Positions 8,425 through 17,487 of a stretch of 53,802 bases of DNA are shown piece by piece. The stretch is from contig NWBM01000002.1 of assembly GCA_002633185.1 (NCBI GenBank), positions 91,838 through 145,639 on the forward strand, in the 5' to 3' direction. A program made the position numbers and the translations under genes. The notes beneath the pieces were generated by a model. It saw nothing but the letters and a program-made list of their open reading frames with translations, was not told where the DNA came from and did no database searches. The DNA comes from Lachnospiraceae bacterium Phil5 (GTDB lineage: Bacteria; Bacillota; Clostridia; TANB77; CAG-508). Each line of letters opens with the position of its first letter. The first letter of the stretch is position 1.

Positions 8425-9792
8425 ATGAGAGATAGAAATGATATAGATACAGATTTAACTAGAAGATTTGATATGGATGAACTGAAAAGAGAAATGGCCA
8501 GAAAGCAAAGAATGGAAAGAGCAAGAGCAAGTAGAATGGCTGAGCAAAATAGAGTAGCATCTACAAATCAATACGCAAATCCAAGAAGTGGTAGAAGAAA
8601 TACATCAGTTAAAGGGCAAAAAAAGAAATCAACTAAATTCAAGAAAAGAATGAAAGCATATATAATTTTACTTAGCATTTTATCATTTATATTTTTATGC
8701 TATGTAATGAATACCTTATATCAATACGAGGATTCATTTACAGATAATTATATGTCACAAGTAATAAAAGATGTAACTAAAAAAGCTAAAAAGGGTAAAA
8801 TTTCAAAATTATGTGATATAAAATCAGTTGAAATAAATTCATTGGAAACATCTAAAAAATCTTATAAAGATGCAATAAAACAAATATTCAAAAATGAAAA
8901 AATAACATACAAGTTAGACGAAAAAACAAAGAATTCAGCAAATCCAGTTTACTACATATATGCAAATGAGCAAAAGCTAATGAAAGTCACATTAAAAGAG
9001 AAGAAAAAACAACATAGACTTGGACTATTTACATATCCAGTATGGCAGGTTGATAAATATGAAATGGCAACAGAAAGAGGTTTAGAGTACTTTGATATAT
9101 ATGTTCCTTCAAATTATACTGTTGAAGTAAACGGAACAAAGCTTGGAGAAAATTACATATCAACAAAAACAGAAAATGAAGATTACAACAAATTTGCGGA
9201 ATATGTAAAATTGCCAACAATGGTTAATTACGAATTAAACAATTTCATACAAGTTCCAGACATAGTTATTAAAGACGAAAATGGACAAAGAGTTGAAACA
9301 ATGATAAAAGACAACAAAATAGAAATTGCAAATTCATATATAAAAGCAGACAATTATGAAGAAGCTAAAAAACACATCAAAGGAGATGTAGATATATTAA
9401 AATTAGCAGAAAACTGGAGTTTATTCTTAACAGATGACTTAAAAGGTGGAACACATGGATTCGCAGTATTAAAACCATATTTAATAAAAGGATCAAACTT
9501 CTACAATATGGCGTCAGCATGGGCAACAAGTGTAGATATAACATTCGTAAGTAACCACACATTAAAAAATCCAGCATTTACAAACGAATCTGTAACGGAC
9601 TTTACAATATACAGCGACAGAGCATTCTCATGTTCAGTATATTTAGAGAAAAACATGAAAATTGCAAACGGAAAAGACAAAACAGACATAATGCATGATA
9701 AACTATACTTCGTATGTTATGATGACACAGATGATGGTGTTGATAATCCTACATGGAGATTAATTGATATGAAGTCAATTGTTAACAAGTAG
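8425..9792 (+). CDS. Single-pass membrane protein, operon partner of the NAGPA protein (455 aa)
   Basis: I do not recognise a named family. The first 75 residues are highly charged and Arg/Lys rich (likely cytoplasmic). One membrane helix follows at about residues 75-97, then an extracytoplasmic region of about 355 residues with no cysteine motif. The exterior part looks like a mixed alpha/beta domain ending near VDNPTWRLIDMKS. The gene starts six bases after the NAGPA gene, so the two proteins probably act together at the cell surface. The start has AGAGGTAGAG in front. It ends just before a dispersed hairpin element. Confidence 0.65.
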   Translation: MRDRNDIDTDLTRRFDMDELKREMARKQRMERARASRMAEQNRVASTNQYANPRSGRRNTSVKGQKKKSTKFKKRMKAYIILLSILSFIFLCYVMNTLYQYEDSFTDNYMSQVIKDVTKKAKKGKISKLCDIKSVEINSLETSKKSYKDAIKQIFKNEKITYKLDEKTKNSANPVYYIYANEQKLMKVTLKEKKKQHRLGLFTYPVWQVDKYEMATERGLEYFDIYVPSNYTVEVNGTKLGENYISTKTENEDYNKFAEYVKLPTMVNYELNNFIQVPDIVIKDENGQRVETMIKDNKIEIANSYIKADNYEEAKKHIKGDVDILKLAENWSLFLTDDLKGGTHGFAVLKPYLIKGSNFYNMASAWATSVDITFVSNHTLKNPAFTNESVTDFTIYSDRAFSCSVYLEKNMKIANGKDKTDIMHDKLYFVCYDDTDDGVDNPTWRLIDMKSIVNK

Positions 9793-9803
9793 AGTTTTGA
9801 GAA

Positions 9804-9960
9804 AGATTTTTTGGGACACCTCCAAAAAACATTTTAAAAAATATATTAATACTTCGTTTGTTTGCTGGCGATTGGACTTTCAGAAAGATACTTTTTGAGA
9901 ACGCCAAACTGCGCACGCACTGCGTATTAATATATTTTTTTTGGGGGGTGTCCTCAAAAA
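9804..9960. repeat. Long-stem dispersed hairpin element, copy 1
   Basis: The core (about 9839-9937) is bounded by AATATATTAATAC and GTATTAATATATT. Its inside is conserved with copy 2 at 22557-22698: TTCGTTTGTTTGCTGGCG on the left and AAACTGCGCACGCACTGC on the right, with a variable centre. The core is nested in an outer pair, GGGACACCTCC and GGGGGGTGTCC, that also pairs. The whole piece could fold as one long hairpin. It holds no reading frame of interest. Confidence 0.75.
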
Positions 9961-9990
9961 CAGATTTCATAAAAGAATAGAGGCGAGAAA

Positions 9991-11034
9991 ATGATAGATG
10001 ATGTATGTGTAATTATTCCAGCTTATAATCCTGATGAAGAATTATTTTTAAAATTCACAAAACAAGTTGTAGAAAAATTTTCGAAAATTGTTGTTATAAA
10101 TGATGGAAGCAATGAGGAATGTGATGTGATTTTTGAAAAGATTGGTGCAGTAGATTCTAAAATACAAATATTGAAACACAGTGTTAACTTAGGTAAAGGA
10201 AGAGCACTAAAAACAGCATTTAATTATGTATTAAATACATATAAAGATTGTATTGGGGTTGTTGCTGCAGACTGTGATGGTCAACATGGAATAGATGACG
10301 TAATAAGCTGTTCAGAAGCTTTAAGAAAAAATCCAAACAGCTTAGTACTTGGTGTGCGTGATTTTAACAAAGATGATGTTCCATTCAAAAGCAGATATGG
10401 TAACAAGCTTACAAGAATTATATTCAAGTTATTTATAGGGTTAAATATAAAAGATACACAAACAGGACTAAGAGCATTAAGTACAGATTTAATGAAAACA
10501 TTTATGAGCACAAAAGGTGAGAGATATGAATATGAAACGAACATGCTTATAGAATGTAAACAAGATAACATACCATTAGAACAAATACCAATAAGTACAA
10601 TATACATAGAGAAAAATCAAACAAGTAAATTCAATCCTATTAAGGATTCATTAAGTATATATAAACTATTTGGAAAATACATTTTTTCAGCATTAAGCTC
10701 ATTTGCAATAGATGTAATATTATTTAACATATTTTTAATATTACTAAATGACAACAATATACCAAACGGCATAATAATTGCTACAATAGCAGCACGTATA
10801 TTATCATCATTATACAACTTTAGAGTGAATGCTAAGATGGTATTTAAAAATATGACGAAGACATCATTAATAAAATACACAATTCTAGTATTAATTCAAA
10901 TGCTAATTTCAGCATTTGCAGTAAATTACTTAAGCACAGTTTTACCTGTTGAAGTAACATTTATAAAAATTGTTGTAGATATAATAATATTTATGGTAAA
11001 TTTTGTAGTACAAAGAGAGTTTGTATTCAAATAA
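9991..11034 (+). CDS. GT2 glycosyltransferase fused to a GtrA membrane domain
   Basis: Residues 1-215 are a family 2 glycosyltransferase of the dolichyl/polyprenyl-phosphate sugar synthase type: VIIPAYNPDEE at the start, a DxD-type DCDGQHG near residue 93, and DTQTGLRALS. Residues 225-347 form a four-helix GtrA domain, known as a flippase-like partner for lipid-linked sugars. Such fusions make polyprenyl-phosphate glucose or similar and move it across the membrane for glycosylation of wall polymers. The start has GAGGCGAG in front. PAP2 phosphatase follows 48 bases later and may recycle the lipid carrier. Confidence 0.88.
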   Translation: MIDDVCVIIPAYNPDEELFLKFTKQVVEKFSKIVVINDGSNEECDVIFEKIGAVDSKIQILKHSVNLGKGRALKTAFNYVLNTYKDCIGVVAADCDGQHGIDDVISCSEALRKNPNSLVLGVRDFNKDDVPFKSRYGNKLTRIIFKLFIGLNIKDTQTGLRALSTDLMKTFMSTKGERYEYETNMLIECKQDNIPLEQIPISTIYIEKNQTSKFNPIKDSLSIYKLFGKYIFSALSSFAIDVILFNIFLILLNDNNIPNGIIIATIAARILSSLYNFRVNAKMVFKNMTKTSLIKYTILVLIQMLISAFAVNYLSTVLPVEVTFIKIVVDIIIFMVNFVVQREFVFK

Positions 11035-11082
11035 GGACAATTTGGGACACGTTAGTATAAATAAAATTAGAGGAGAAATAAA

Positions 11083-11691
11083 ATGAAGAAAAATATAAAA
11101 TGGATAATATTAGCAATATTGATAATAATTTTTGGACTTATGACATATGGAGTTGTAACAGGAAAAATCGCAAATTTCGACAAATCAGTATATGACATTA
11201 TAACAAAAGTAACAAATCCAACACTTGATCAAATATACAAAGTAATTACATTCTTTGGAAGTGTAATAGGAATTGTAGCATTTGTCTTAGCAGTACTTAT
11301 ATTTATGAAAGATAAGAAAAAAGCTTTCTGGATAGCTGGGGGAGCTGCAGGAGCAACAGTTGTAAATAATATTATAAAATTTGCAGTTAGAAGAGCAAGA
11401 CCAGCAGAGCCAGTTTTCAGAAGATTAGTAGAAGAAAAATCATACAGTTACCCAAGTGGACACACAATGGGGTCAATTGGATTTTATGGAATGATAATGT
11501 TCTTCATATGGCGTTCTAATTTAGAAAAAAGCAAAAAAATTATTTATTCAGTATTGCTTACTTTATTGATAATTGCTGTTATGGTTAGTAGAATTTACTT
11601 AGGAGCACACTTTGCAAGTGATGTATTAGCTGGAGCGGTAGCTGCTATTGCATTCTTAATAGTATTTACGCATTTTATAAAAAGAAAATAA
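11083..11691 (+). CDS. PAP2-family membrane phosphatase
   Basis: The 202-residue integral membrane protein carries the three phosphatase motifs: KFAVRRARP (K-x6-RP), YPSGH, and SRIYLGAHFASD with the catalytic His. Six hydrophobic segments are visible. Relatives dephosphorylate undecaprenyl pyrophosphate (BcrC) or phosphatidate/phosphatidylglycerol phosphate. The position behind a polyprenyl-linked glycosyltransferase favours undecaprenyl-pyrophosphate recycling. AGAGGAGA precedes the ATG. A degenerate GGGACACG repeat sits in the gap before it. Confidence 0.9.
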   Translation: MKKNIKWIILAILIIIFGLMTYGVVTGKIANFDKSVYDIITKVTNPTLDQIYKVITFFGSVIGIVAFVLAVLIFMKDKKKAFWIAGGAAGATVVNNIIKFAVRRARPAEPVFRRLVEEKSYSYPSGHTMGSIGFYGMIMFFIWRSNLEKSKKIIYSVLLTLLIIAVMVSRIYLGAHFASDVLAGAVAAIAFLIVFTHFIKRK

Positions 11692-11806
11692 AATCTCCCC
11701 AAAACGCTACTCAAAATTTTTGCAAAAAATCTAGTACAAAAATCAAAAGTGTGATATTATACCAATGTGAAAATGAGAAATAAACAAAAAGGAAGTTTGA
11801 GTCAGA

Positions 11807-14800
11807 ATGAGTAATGTGCTAGAGAAGTTAATTGAAGAGGTTTTTCCGGATTTTAGCAATTGCAAGAATTTGAAAAAGGCGATTGTTAAGAAGGTTAATT
11901 TATATAAAAAGACAAATAGGTTTGAAATTTTATTGCAGTCTGATAGCCTTGTGGATATTAAAGAGATTCACGAGTTTGAAAAGTATTTGATTGAAAGGTT
12001 TAAGTTTCAAATTATTGTTATAAAGATTAATTATACAAGTGAGTTCGAAATTGATATTGCTAACAAATGGAAAGATATTATAGAGTATATGTCTTATAAA
12101 TATCCTTCTGTTAAGGCTATACTTCGTAATTCAATTGTAGAGGTAAATGAGAATATTATTAATGTTAAGCTGCAATTAAGAGGTGCGGAAATACTTGTAG
12201 CACGCGGAATTGATAATACTATGTCAGAGATTATTAATAATATATATGGGAAAAAATATAAAATAAATTATTTTGATAATGAGTCAGAGGAAACTATTGA
12301 AGAATATAAAGAAAACGCTAGAAAAATGGAAGAAGAGGCTATTAGAAGAGCTAATGCTGAAGCAATAGAACAACGTAAAGAGGCTATGGCAGAAGAAAGA
12401 CAACGTGTAGAGGCTAGAGAGCAGGAATTGCTTGCAAGAAGAAAAAATAATGAAGCAAATCAATCTGCTACACAGACATCTCAAGCAGTATCACAACCAA
12501 CATCACAAGCAATACCATCTCAAATACCACCTCCACCACCAGAACTTCCAGACTCAGCAGATGGCGAACAATCTCCATTAATTTATGGAAGAAGTGCAAA
12601 TATAAAAGACCCACTACTAAAAGTAGTAGATTTATCAGTAGACACCGGAAAAGCATGTATAGATGGTGAAATTGTAAACATGGGTGACACAAGAGAGCTT
12701 AAAACTGGAAAAATACTTATCCCATTTGATGTATACGACGGAAGCAGTACAATAACTTGCAAAATATTTGCAGAAGCAGATAAAAGCAAAGAAATAATTA
12801 AAAGACTTAAAGATGCAAAAGGAGTAAGAGTTGCAGCAAATGTTCAATATGACCCGTTTGCAAAAGAACTAGGAGCAATTGCAAATGTAATTATCGAAAC
12901 AGCAGGAATGAAAAAAGTAGTAAGACAAGACAACAGTCCAGTAAAAAGAGTAGAGCTACACATGCATACTCAAATGAGCCAAATGGATGCAATGACATCA
13001 GCCAAAGATTTAATAAAACGAGCAATGAAATGGGGAATGAAATCAATAGCAATAACTGACCATGGAGTTGTACAAGCATTCCCAGATGCACATAAATTAT
13101 TAGGATACAACAATCCAGATATGAAAGTAATATATGGTGTTGAAGCATATTATGTGCCAGACAAAACACCAATAGTATCACGTTCAAAAGGTCAACCAAT
13201 AGACACAACTTACTGCGTTCTAGACTTAGAAACAACAGGACTTTCATTTAGAACAGATAAAATAACAGAAGTAGGAATAATGAAAGTAAAAAACGGAGAA
13301 GTAATAGATTCATTTAGTTGCTTCGTAAATCCTGAAAAGCCAATCCCACCAGAAGTTGTAGAAGTAACAAAAATAACTGATGAAATGGTAAAAGATGCAG
13401 AAACAATTGAACAAGTATTTCCAAAAATTCTAGAGTTTGTTGGAGATTCAGTATTAGTAGCACATAATGCAGACTTCGACATACCATTTTTAAAATATCA
13501 CGGCCACTTATTAGGCTACGAGCTAAACAACACATACATGGATACTTTAAGGCTTGCAAAAGTTTTATTTCCAGAGTTTACAAAATACAAACTAGGCTTC
13601 ATCGCGGACAAACTAGGAATAGAAGTTGAAGTAGCCCACAGAGCTTTAGATGATGTAGATACAACAGTAAAAGTAATGAATGTAATGATGGATATGTTAA
13701 AAGAAAAAGGTGCTAAAACAGTAGATGATATAGATATAGTTACAGATGATCCAGATGAAACAAAAGAATTATACAAAAAACTACCAGTGTATCATGCAAT
13801 AATTCTAGCAAAAAATTATGTAGGACTAAAAAATCTATACAAATTAGTATCAATCTCACATTTAAATTATTTTTACAGAAAGCCACGTATTTTAAAATCA
13901 GTATTCAAAAAATACTCAGAAGGTTTAATACTTGGAAGTGCCTGTGAAGCAGGTGAATTATATAGAGCAATAGTAGGAGGAAAATCAGATGACGAAATAG
14001 AAAGAATAGCATCAGACTACGACTACTTAGAAATTCAGCCAAATGGAAACAATATGTTCATGGTAAGAAATGGAACAGTTCCAGATGTAAACGCACTAGA
14101 AGACATCAATAGAAAAATAGTAGAATTAGGTGAAAGACTAAACAAACCAGTAGTAGCAACATGTGACGTCCACTTTATGGATCCACAAGATGAAGTATAC
14201 AGACGTATATTAATGGCAGGACAAGGCTTTGACGATGCTGATGAACAAGCACCATTATATTTAAGAACAACAGAAGAAATGCTAAAAGAATTCCAATATC
14301 TAGGTGAGGAAAAAGCGTATGAAATAGTTGTAGAAAACACAAACAAAATAGCAGACATGTGTGAAAGAATAAGCCCAATATCACCAGAAAAATGTCCACC
14401 ATACATTGATAACTGTGAACAAACAATTAAAGATATAGCATATACAAAAGCACATGAATTATATGGAGACCCATTGCCACAAATAGTACAAGAAAGACTA
14501 GATAAAGAATTAGATTCAATTATAAAAAATGGATTCTCCGTAATGTATATTATAGCTCAAAAATTAGTATGGAAATCAAATGCAGATGGATACTTGGTAG
14601 GTTCCAGAGGATCTGTTGGTTCATCATTTGTTGCCAACATGACAGGAATTACAGAGGTTAACTCACTTCCACCACATTACAGATGTCCAAACTGTAAACA
14701 TTCAGACTTTACAGATTATGGTTATAAAAACGGATTTGATTTACCAGATAAAATCTGTCCAGAATGTGGCACGAAATACGACAAAGATGGAATGGATATC

Positions 14801-15454
14801 CCATTTGAAACATTCTTAGGATTTAACGGAGACAAAGAACCAGATATCGACTTAAACTTCTCTGGAGAATATCAAGCAAAAGCCCATAAATACACAGAAG
14901 TAATATTTGGAAAAGGAACTACATTTAAAGCAGGAACAGTAGGTACAGTAGCAGATAAAACAGCATATGGATATGTTCAAAAATATTTTGAAGAAAGAGG
15001 AATACCAGTAAACAAGCCAGAAATAGTAAGGCTTGCACAAGGCTGTACAGGAATAAAAAGAACAACAGGTCAGCACCCAGGCGGAATTATAGTTGTTCCA
15101 AAAGGAAGAGAAATATTTGAATTCACACCAATACAACATCCTGCAGATGACCCTAATTCAGATATTATAACAACACATTTCGACTACCACTCTATAGACC
15201 AAAACCTACTAAAGCTTGATATACTAGGCCACGATGATCCAACAATTATAAGAATGCTTCAAGATATAACAGGAGTTGATCCACAAAAAATACCATTAGA
15301 TGACCAAGAAACAATGTCAATATTCTCATCAACAAAAGCACTAGGATTAACCCCAGAACAAATAAAATCACCAGTTGGAAGCTTTGGAGTTCCAGAATTT
15401 GGAACAAAATTCGTAAGACGGAATGCTTGTAGACACAAAGCCAACAACATTTGA
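11807..15454 (+). CDS. polC: DNA polymerase III alpha subunit PolC, part before the +1 frameshift
   Basis: This frame encodes the first 1,204 residues of PolC plus 11 out-of-frame residues. Visible in order: N-terminal domain, a charged helix and a Q/P-rich linker (about residues 175-250), OB domain, PHP domain beginning near HMHTQMSQMDAM, an inserted DnaQ-like 3'-5' exonuclease (CVLDLETTG near 467, VAHNADFD, HRALDDVD), zinc cysteines (CPNC, CPEC), and palm aspartates in PDIDLNF. The family stretch PEFGTKFVR ends at 15418. An extra C at 15419 then moves the frame; removing it, or reading CGGA as one glycine codon, continues FVR-G-MLVDTKPTTF without loss. PolC is essential, so the gene is presumably expressed. 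Confidence 0.95.
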   Translation: MSNVLEKLIEEVFPDFSNCKNLKKAIVKKVNLYKKTNRFEILLQSDSLVDIKEIHEFEKYLIERFKFQIIVIKINYTSEFEIDIANKWKDIIEYMSYKYPSVKAILRNSIVEVNENIINVKLQLRGAEILVARGIDNTMSEIINNIYGKKYKINYFDNESEETIEEYKENARKMEEEAIRRANAEAIEQRKEAMAEERQRVEAREQELLARRKNNEANQSATQTSQAVSQPTSQAIPSQIPPPPPELPDSADGEQSPLIYGRSANIKDPLLKVVDLSVDTGKACIDGEIVNMGDTRELKTGKILIPFDVYDGSSTITCKIFAEADKSKEIIKRLKDAKGVRVAANVQYDPFAKELGAIANVIIETAGMKKVVRQDNSPVKRVELHMHTQMSQMDAMTSAKDLIKRAMKWGMKSIAITDHGVVQAFPDAHKLLGYNNPDMKVIYGVEAYYVPDKTPIVSRSKGQPIDTTYCVLDLETTGLSFRTDKITEVGIMKVKNGEVIDSFSCFVNPEKPIPPEVVEVTKITDEMVKDAETIEQVFPKILEFVGDSVLVAHNADFDIPFLKYHGHLLGYELNNTYMDTLRLAKVLFPEFTKYKLGFIADKLGIEVEVAHRALDDVDTTVKVMNVMMDMLKEKGAKTVDDIDIVTDDPDETKELYKKLPVYHAIILAKNYVGLKNLYKLVSISHLNYFYRKPRILKSVFKKYSEGLILGSACEAGELYRAIVGGKSDDEIERIASDYDYLEIQPNGNNMFMVRNGTVPDVNALEDINRKIVELGERLNKPVVATCDVHFMDPQDEVYRRILMAGQGFDDADEQAPLYLRTTEEMLKEFQYLGEEKAYEIVVENTNKIADMCERISPISPEKCPPYIDNCEQTIKDIAYTKAHELYGDPLPQIVQERLDKELDSIIKNGFSVMYIIAQKLVWKSNADGYLVGSRGSVGSSFVANMTGITEVNSLPPHYRCPNCKHSDFTDYGYKNGFDLPDKICPECGTKYDKDGMDIPFETFLGFNGDKEPDIDLNFSGEYQAKAHKYTEVIFGKGTTFKAGTVGTVADKTAYGYVQKYFEERGIPVNKPEIVRLAQGCTGIKRTTGQHPGGIIVVPKGREIFEFTPIQHPADDPNSDIITTHFDYHSIDQNLLKLDILGHDDPTIIRMLQDITGVDPQKIPLDDQETMSIFSSTKALGLTPEQIKSPVGSFGVPEFGTKFVRRNACRHKANNI
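15419..15422 (+). other. CGGA: +1 frameshift or candidate four-base glycine codon in polC
   Basis: The conserved PolC run PEFGTKFVR is in one frame and MLVDTKPTTF in the next. The only base between AGA (Arg) and GGA (Gly) that breaks the frame is this C. As far as I recall the family, Gly or Gln is usual at this position. There is no homopolymer, stop codon or Shine-Dalgarno-like sequence at the site. Confidence 0.6.
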
Positions 15455-16289
15455 TGAACTAATACGTATTTCAGGTTTATCACATGGTACAGACGTGTGG
15501 TTAAACAATGCACAAAGCTTAATACAAGAAGGAACTGTAACATTAAATGAAGCAATATGCTGTAGAGATGATATAATGATTTACTTAATAAAAAAAGGAT
15601 TACCACCAAACCCTGCATTTAAAATAATGGAAACAGTTCGTAAAGGAAAAGCGTTGAAAGACCCAGCAAAATGGGAAGAATATAAAAACTTAATGAAAGA
15701 GCATGATGTACCAGATTGGTATATAAAATCATGTGAAAAAATAAAATACATGTTCCCTAAAGCCCATGCTGCAGCATATGTAACAATGGCATTTAGAATT
15801 GCATGGTTTAAGGTACACATTCCAAAAGCATATTATTCAGCATATTTTTCAATAAGAGCAAAGCAATTTGATAGTGAAATAATGTGTCATGGAAAAGAAC
15901 GTGTAAAAAATAAAATGAAAGAAATAGAACTTGCTGGAAATACAGCTTCAAATAAAGATCAAGAAATGTATCCAGTTCTGGAACTTGTTCTAGAAATGTA
16001 TGAAAGAGGAATAAATTTCTTGCCAATAGATTTGTATAAATCACATCACTCTAAATTTATAATGGAAGAAGACGGAATTCGTCCACCATTAGACAGTATT
16101 CCAGGATTAGGCCCTATTGATGCTGAGAATATTTACAAAGCTCGTGATGATGGTAAATTTATGTCTATTGACGATTTGAAGATTCGTTCAAAAATTGGAA
16201 AGGTTGCAATTGAGACTTTAAAAGGAGTTGGATTACTTGATGGAATGACTGAAAGTAATCAGATGAGTTTGTTTACTACGTGGGCGTAG
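15420..16289 (+). CDS. polC: PolC, C-terminal part after the +1 frameshift
   Basis: About 289 residues complete the polymerase: GMLVDTKPTTF, the strongly conserved ISGLSHGTDVWLNNAQ, the KAHAAAYVTMAFRIAW finger region, the helix-hairpin-helix part, and a C-terminal QMSLF clamp-binding motif. The first ATG in this frame is 15423, but it has no ribosome binding site and cuts through a conserved block, so independent initiation is unlikely. Together the two parts give about 1,493 residues, close to a normal PolC. The absence of any other damage, and the intact clamp motif, argue that this part is still translated. Confidence 0.93.
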   Translation, partial: GMLVDTKPTTFDELIRISGLSHGTDVWLNNAQSLIQEGTVTLNEAICCRDDIMIYLIKKGLPPNPAFKIMETVRKGKALKDPAKWEEYKNLMKEHDVPDWYIKSCEKIKYMFPKAHAAAYVTMAFRIAWFKVHIPKAYYSAYFSIRAKQFDSEIMCHGKERVKNKMKEIELAGNTASNKDQEMYPVLELVLEMYERGINFLPIDLYKSHHSKFIMEEDGIRPPLDSIPGLGPIDAENIYKARDDGKFMSIDDLKIRSKIGKVAIETLKGVGLLDGMTESNQMSLFTTWA

Positions 16290-16302
16290 AGGAGTATACA
16301 AA

Positions 16303-16362
16303 TTAATTTTTGGGACACCTCCCCAAAACATCTTAGTGATGTTTTTTAGGAGGTGTTCTTTT
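16303..16362 (+). terminator. Terminator of polC formed by two inverted GGAGGTGTC-type units
   Basis: GGGACACCTCC with CAAAACATC pairs with GATGTTTT and AGGAGGTGTTC around a short loop, followed by TTTT. The two arms are opposite copies of the dispersed repeat. Confidence 0.75.
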
Positions 16363-16421
16363 GTGTCGAAATTTGACATTAGATATTTCGGCAGAAATTG
16401 ACGGAAAAGAAAAAATAAATA

Positions 16422-16450
16422 TTGAATTACAAAATAAAAACGAGTATAAT
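16422..16450 (+). promoter_or_regulatory. Sigma-A promoter of the DUF1294 gene
   Basis: TTGAAT, 17 bases, TATAAT, 55 bases upstream of the ATG. A TGTCGAA sequence lies further upstream at 16364-16370. Confidence 0.7.
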
Positions 16451-16505
16451 ATAAAAGAAAGAAGCACGGTTTATGTGAAAGTAATAAAACTGAAAGGAAA
16501 ATAAT

Positions 16506-16796
16506 ATGGCACTAATAGAAACAATAGGAATAGGAAAAATAATAATATATTTACTAGCAATAAACGTAATTGCTTTTCTAGCAATGGGAATAGACAAATG
16601 GAAAGCAAAGAAAAATGCATGGAGAATACCAGAGCAAACCTTGCTATCACTTGTAGTACTAGGTGGAGGAATAGGCGGTATTATTGGAATGTATGTTTTC
16701 AGACATAAAACCAAGAAACCAAGATTCTTTATAGGATTTCCGGTCATTCTAATTGCAGAAATAGCTATAGTAATTTATTTAATAGTAAACAAATAA
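16506..16796 (+). CDS. DUF1294 small membrane protein
   Basis: The 96-residue protein has three hydrophobic segments (about 8-27, 44-64 and 72-93). It carries the DUF1294 pattern: GIDKWKAKKNAWRIPE after the first helix, GGGIGGIIGMYVFRHKT, and KPRFFIGFP. The family is widespread in bacteria with no established biochemical role. AAAGGAAA lies seven bases before the ATG. It has its own promoter and a strong terminator and forms a single-gene unit. Confidence 0.88.
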   Translation: MALIETIGIGKIIIYLLAINVIAFLAMGIDKWKAKKNAWRIPEQTLLSLVVLGGGIGGIIGMYVFRHKTKKPRFFIGFPVILIAEIAIVIYLIVNK

Positions 16797-16826
16797 AAAC
16801 TCCTTGTAATTTAACAAGGAGTTTTT
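16796..16826. terminator. Bidirectional terminator between convergent genes
   Basis: A perfect 12-bp stem (AAAACTCCTTGT and its complement, six-base loop) has T-runs on both strands. It ends both the DUF1294 gene and the minus-strand gene at 16866. Confidence 0.85.
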
Positions 16827-16865
16827 GCAAGCCAAATCATGTTAAAAAGAATAATTATAGTGTAC

Positions 16866-17276
16866 CTAGCTAGTATCGTAGAAATATGGCTTTTCAACTG
16901 GAGCAGAATTTTGTAAAAGCACGTTTCCATTAATAATTCCAATACTATAAAATTGACGAGTTTTAATATCAAGAAAAACAGAACCAAATAAAATTAGTAA
17001 ATTACTGGATTTTTGTTGTGGGAATGCAACATACATAGAAGCATTGTTGTAGACTGATTCAAAATTAAAATAATTAGCTTTAAAATCATTCATAAAAATA
17101 TCATACAACAAACGAATTTCTTCTGTAATATCTGTTGAATGTTTTTTATCAACAGCAATTATTATCCGCTTATCTGAAAAAACAGAAAAATCGCGAACTT
17201 TTCCAATAATAATCCGTTTCTTTATCTCTACATACCGAATTACTTCGCCGTTTTCGCCAATAAATTTTAAGTACAT
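16866..17276 (-). CDS. Orphan protein of unknown function (136 aa)
   Basis: I do not recognise this family. The protein is soluble, with alternating hydrophobic and charged residues suggesting a beta-rich N-terminal half (YLKFIGENGEVIRYVEI) and a second beta-rich segment near SNLLILFGSVFLDI. AAAGGAG is eight bases before the ATG. It uses CGG for arginine three times in 136 codons (in VIRYV, KKRII, DKRII), which the AT-rich core genes avoid. That joins it with the small orphan genes at 2377, 2965, 6798, 26256 and 27967. It is a solitary minus-strand gene sharing a bidirectional terminator with its neighbour. Confidence 0.6.
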   Translation of the reverse strand: MYLKFIGENGEVIRYVEIKKRIIIGKVRDFSVFSDKRIIIAVDKKHSTDITEEIRLLYDIFMNDFKANYFNFESVYNNASMYVAFPQQKSSNLLILFGSVFLDIKTRQFYSIGIINGNVLLQNSAPVEKPYFYDTS

Positions 17277-17487
17277 AAGTATTCTCCTTTCTTGAAAGAT
17301 AAAGTTTACATATCACAATTATAGCATCTTTGAGTGTCAAAATCAATTTTAAAATTGAAGACGTATCTTTTTTTGTAAAAAAATGTATAAAATTTCAATT
17401 TATATATTGAAAAAATTTCTATAAATGATATTATTATTATAATACAATAGATTTAAAACAAATGAAACAAAAAATGGAGGTAAGATT

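Noticed and set aside
9782..9970. Short reading frame across hairpin element copy 1
   Set aside because: It follows the inverted repeat and has no ribosome binding site; the conserved feature is the fold, not the frame.
14035..14406. Minus-strand reading frame inside polC
   Set aside because: Shadow of the conserved polymerase frame, without a start signal.
15419..15422. prfB-like programmed +1 frameshift in polC
   Set aside because: There is no in-frame stop codon, no slippery CUU-type codon and no upstream Shine-Dalgarno-like sequence at the site.
17407..17443. Sigma-A promoter before the 275-residue orphan gene
   Set aside because: TATAAT is present, but the only TTGAAA is 25 bases away, too far for a normal promoter.
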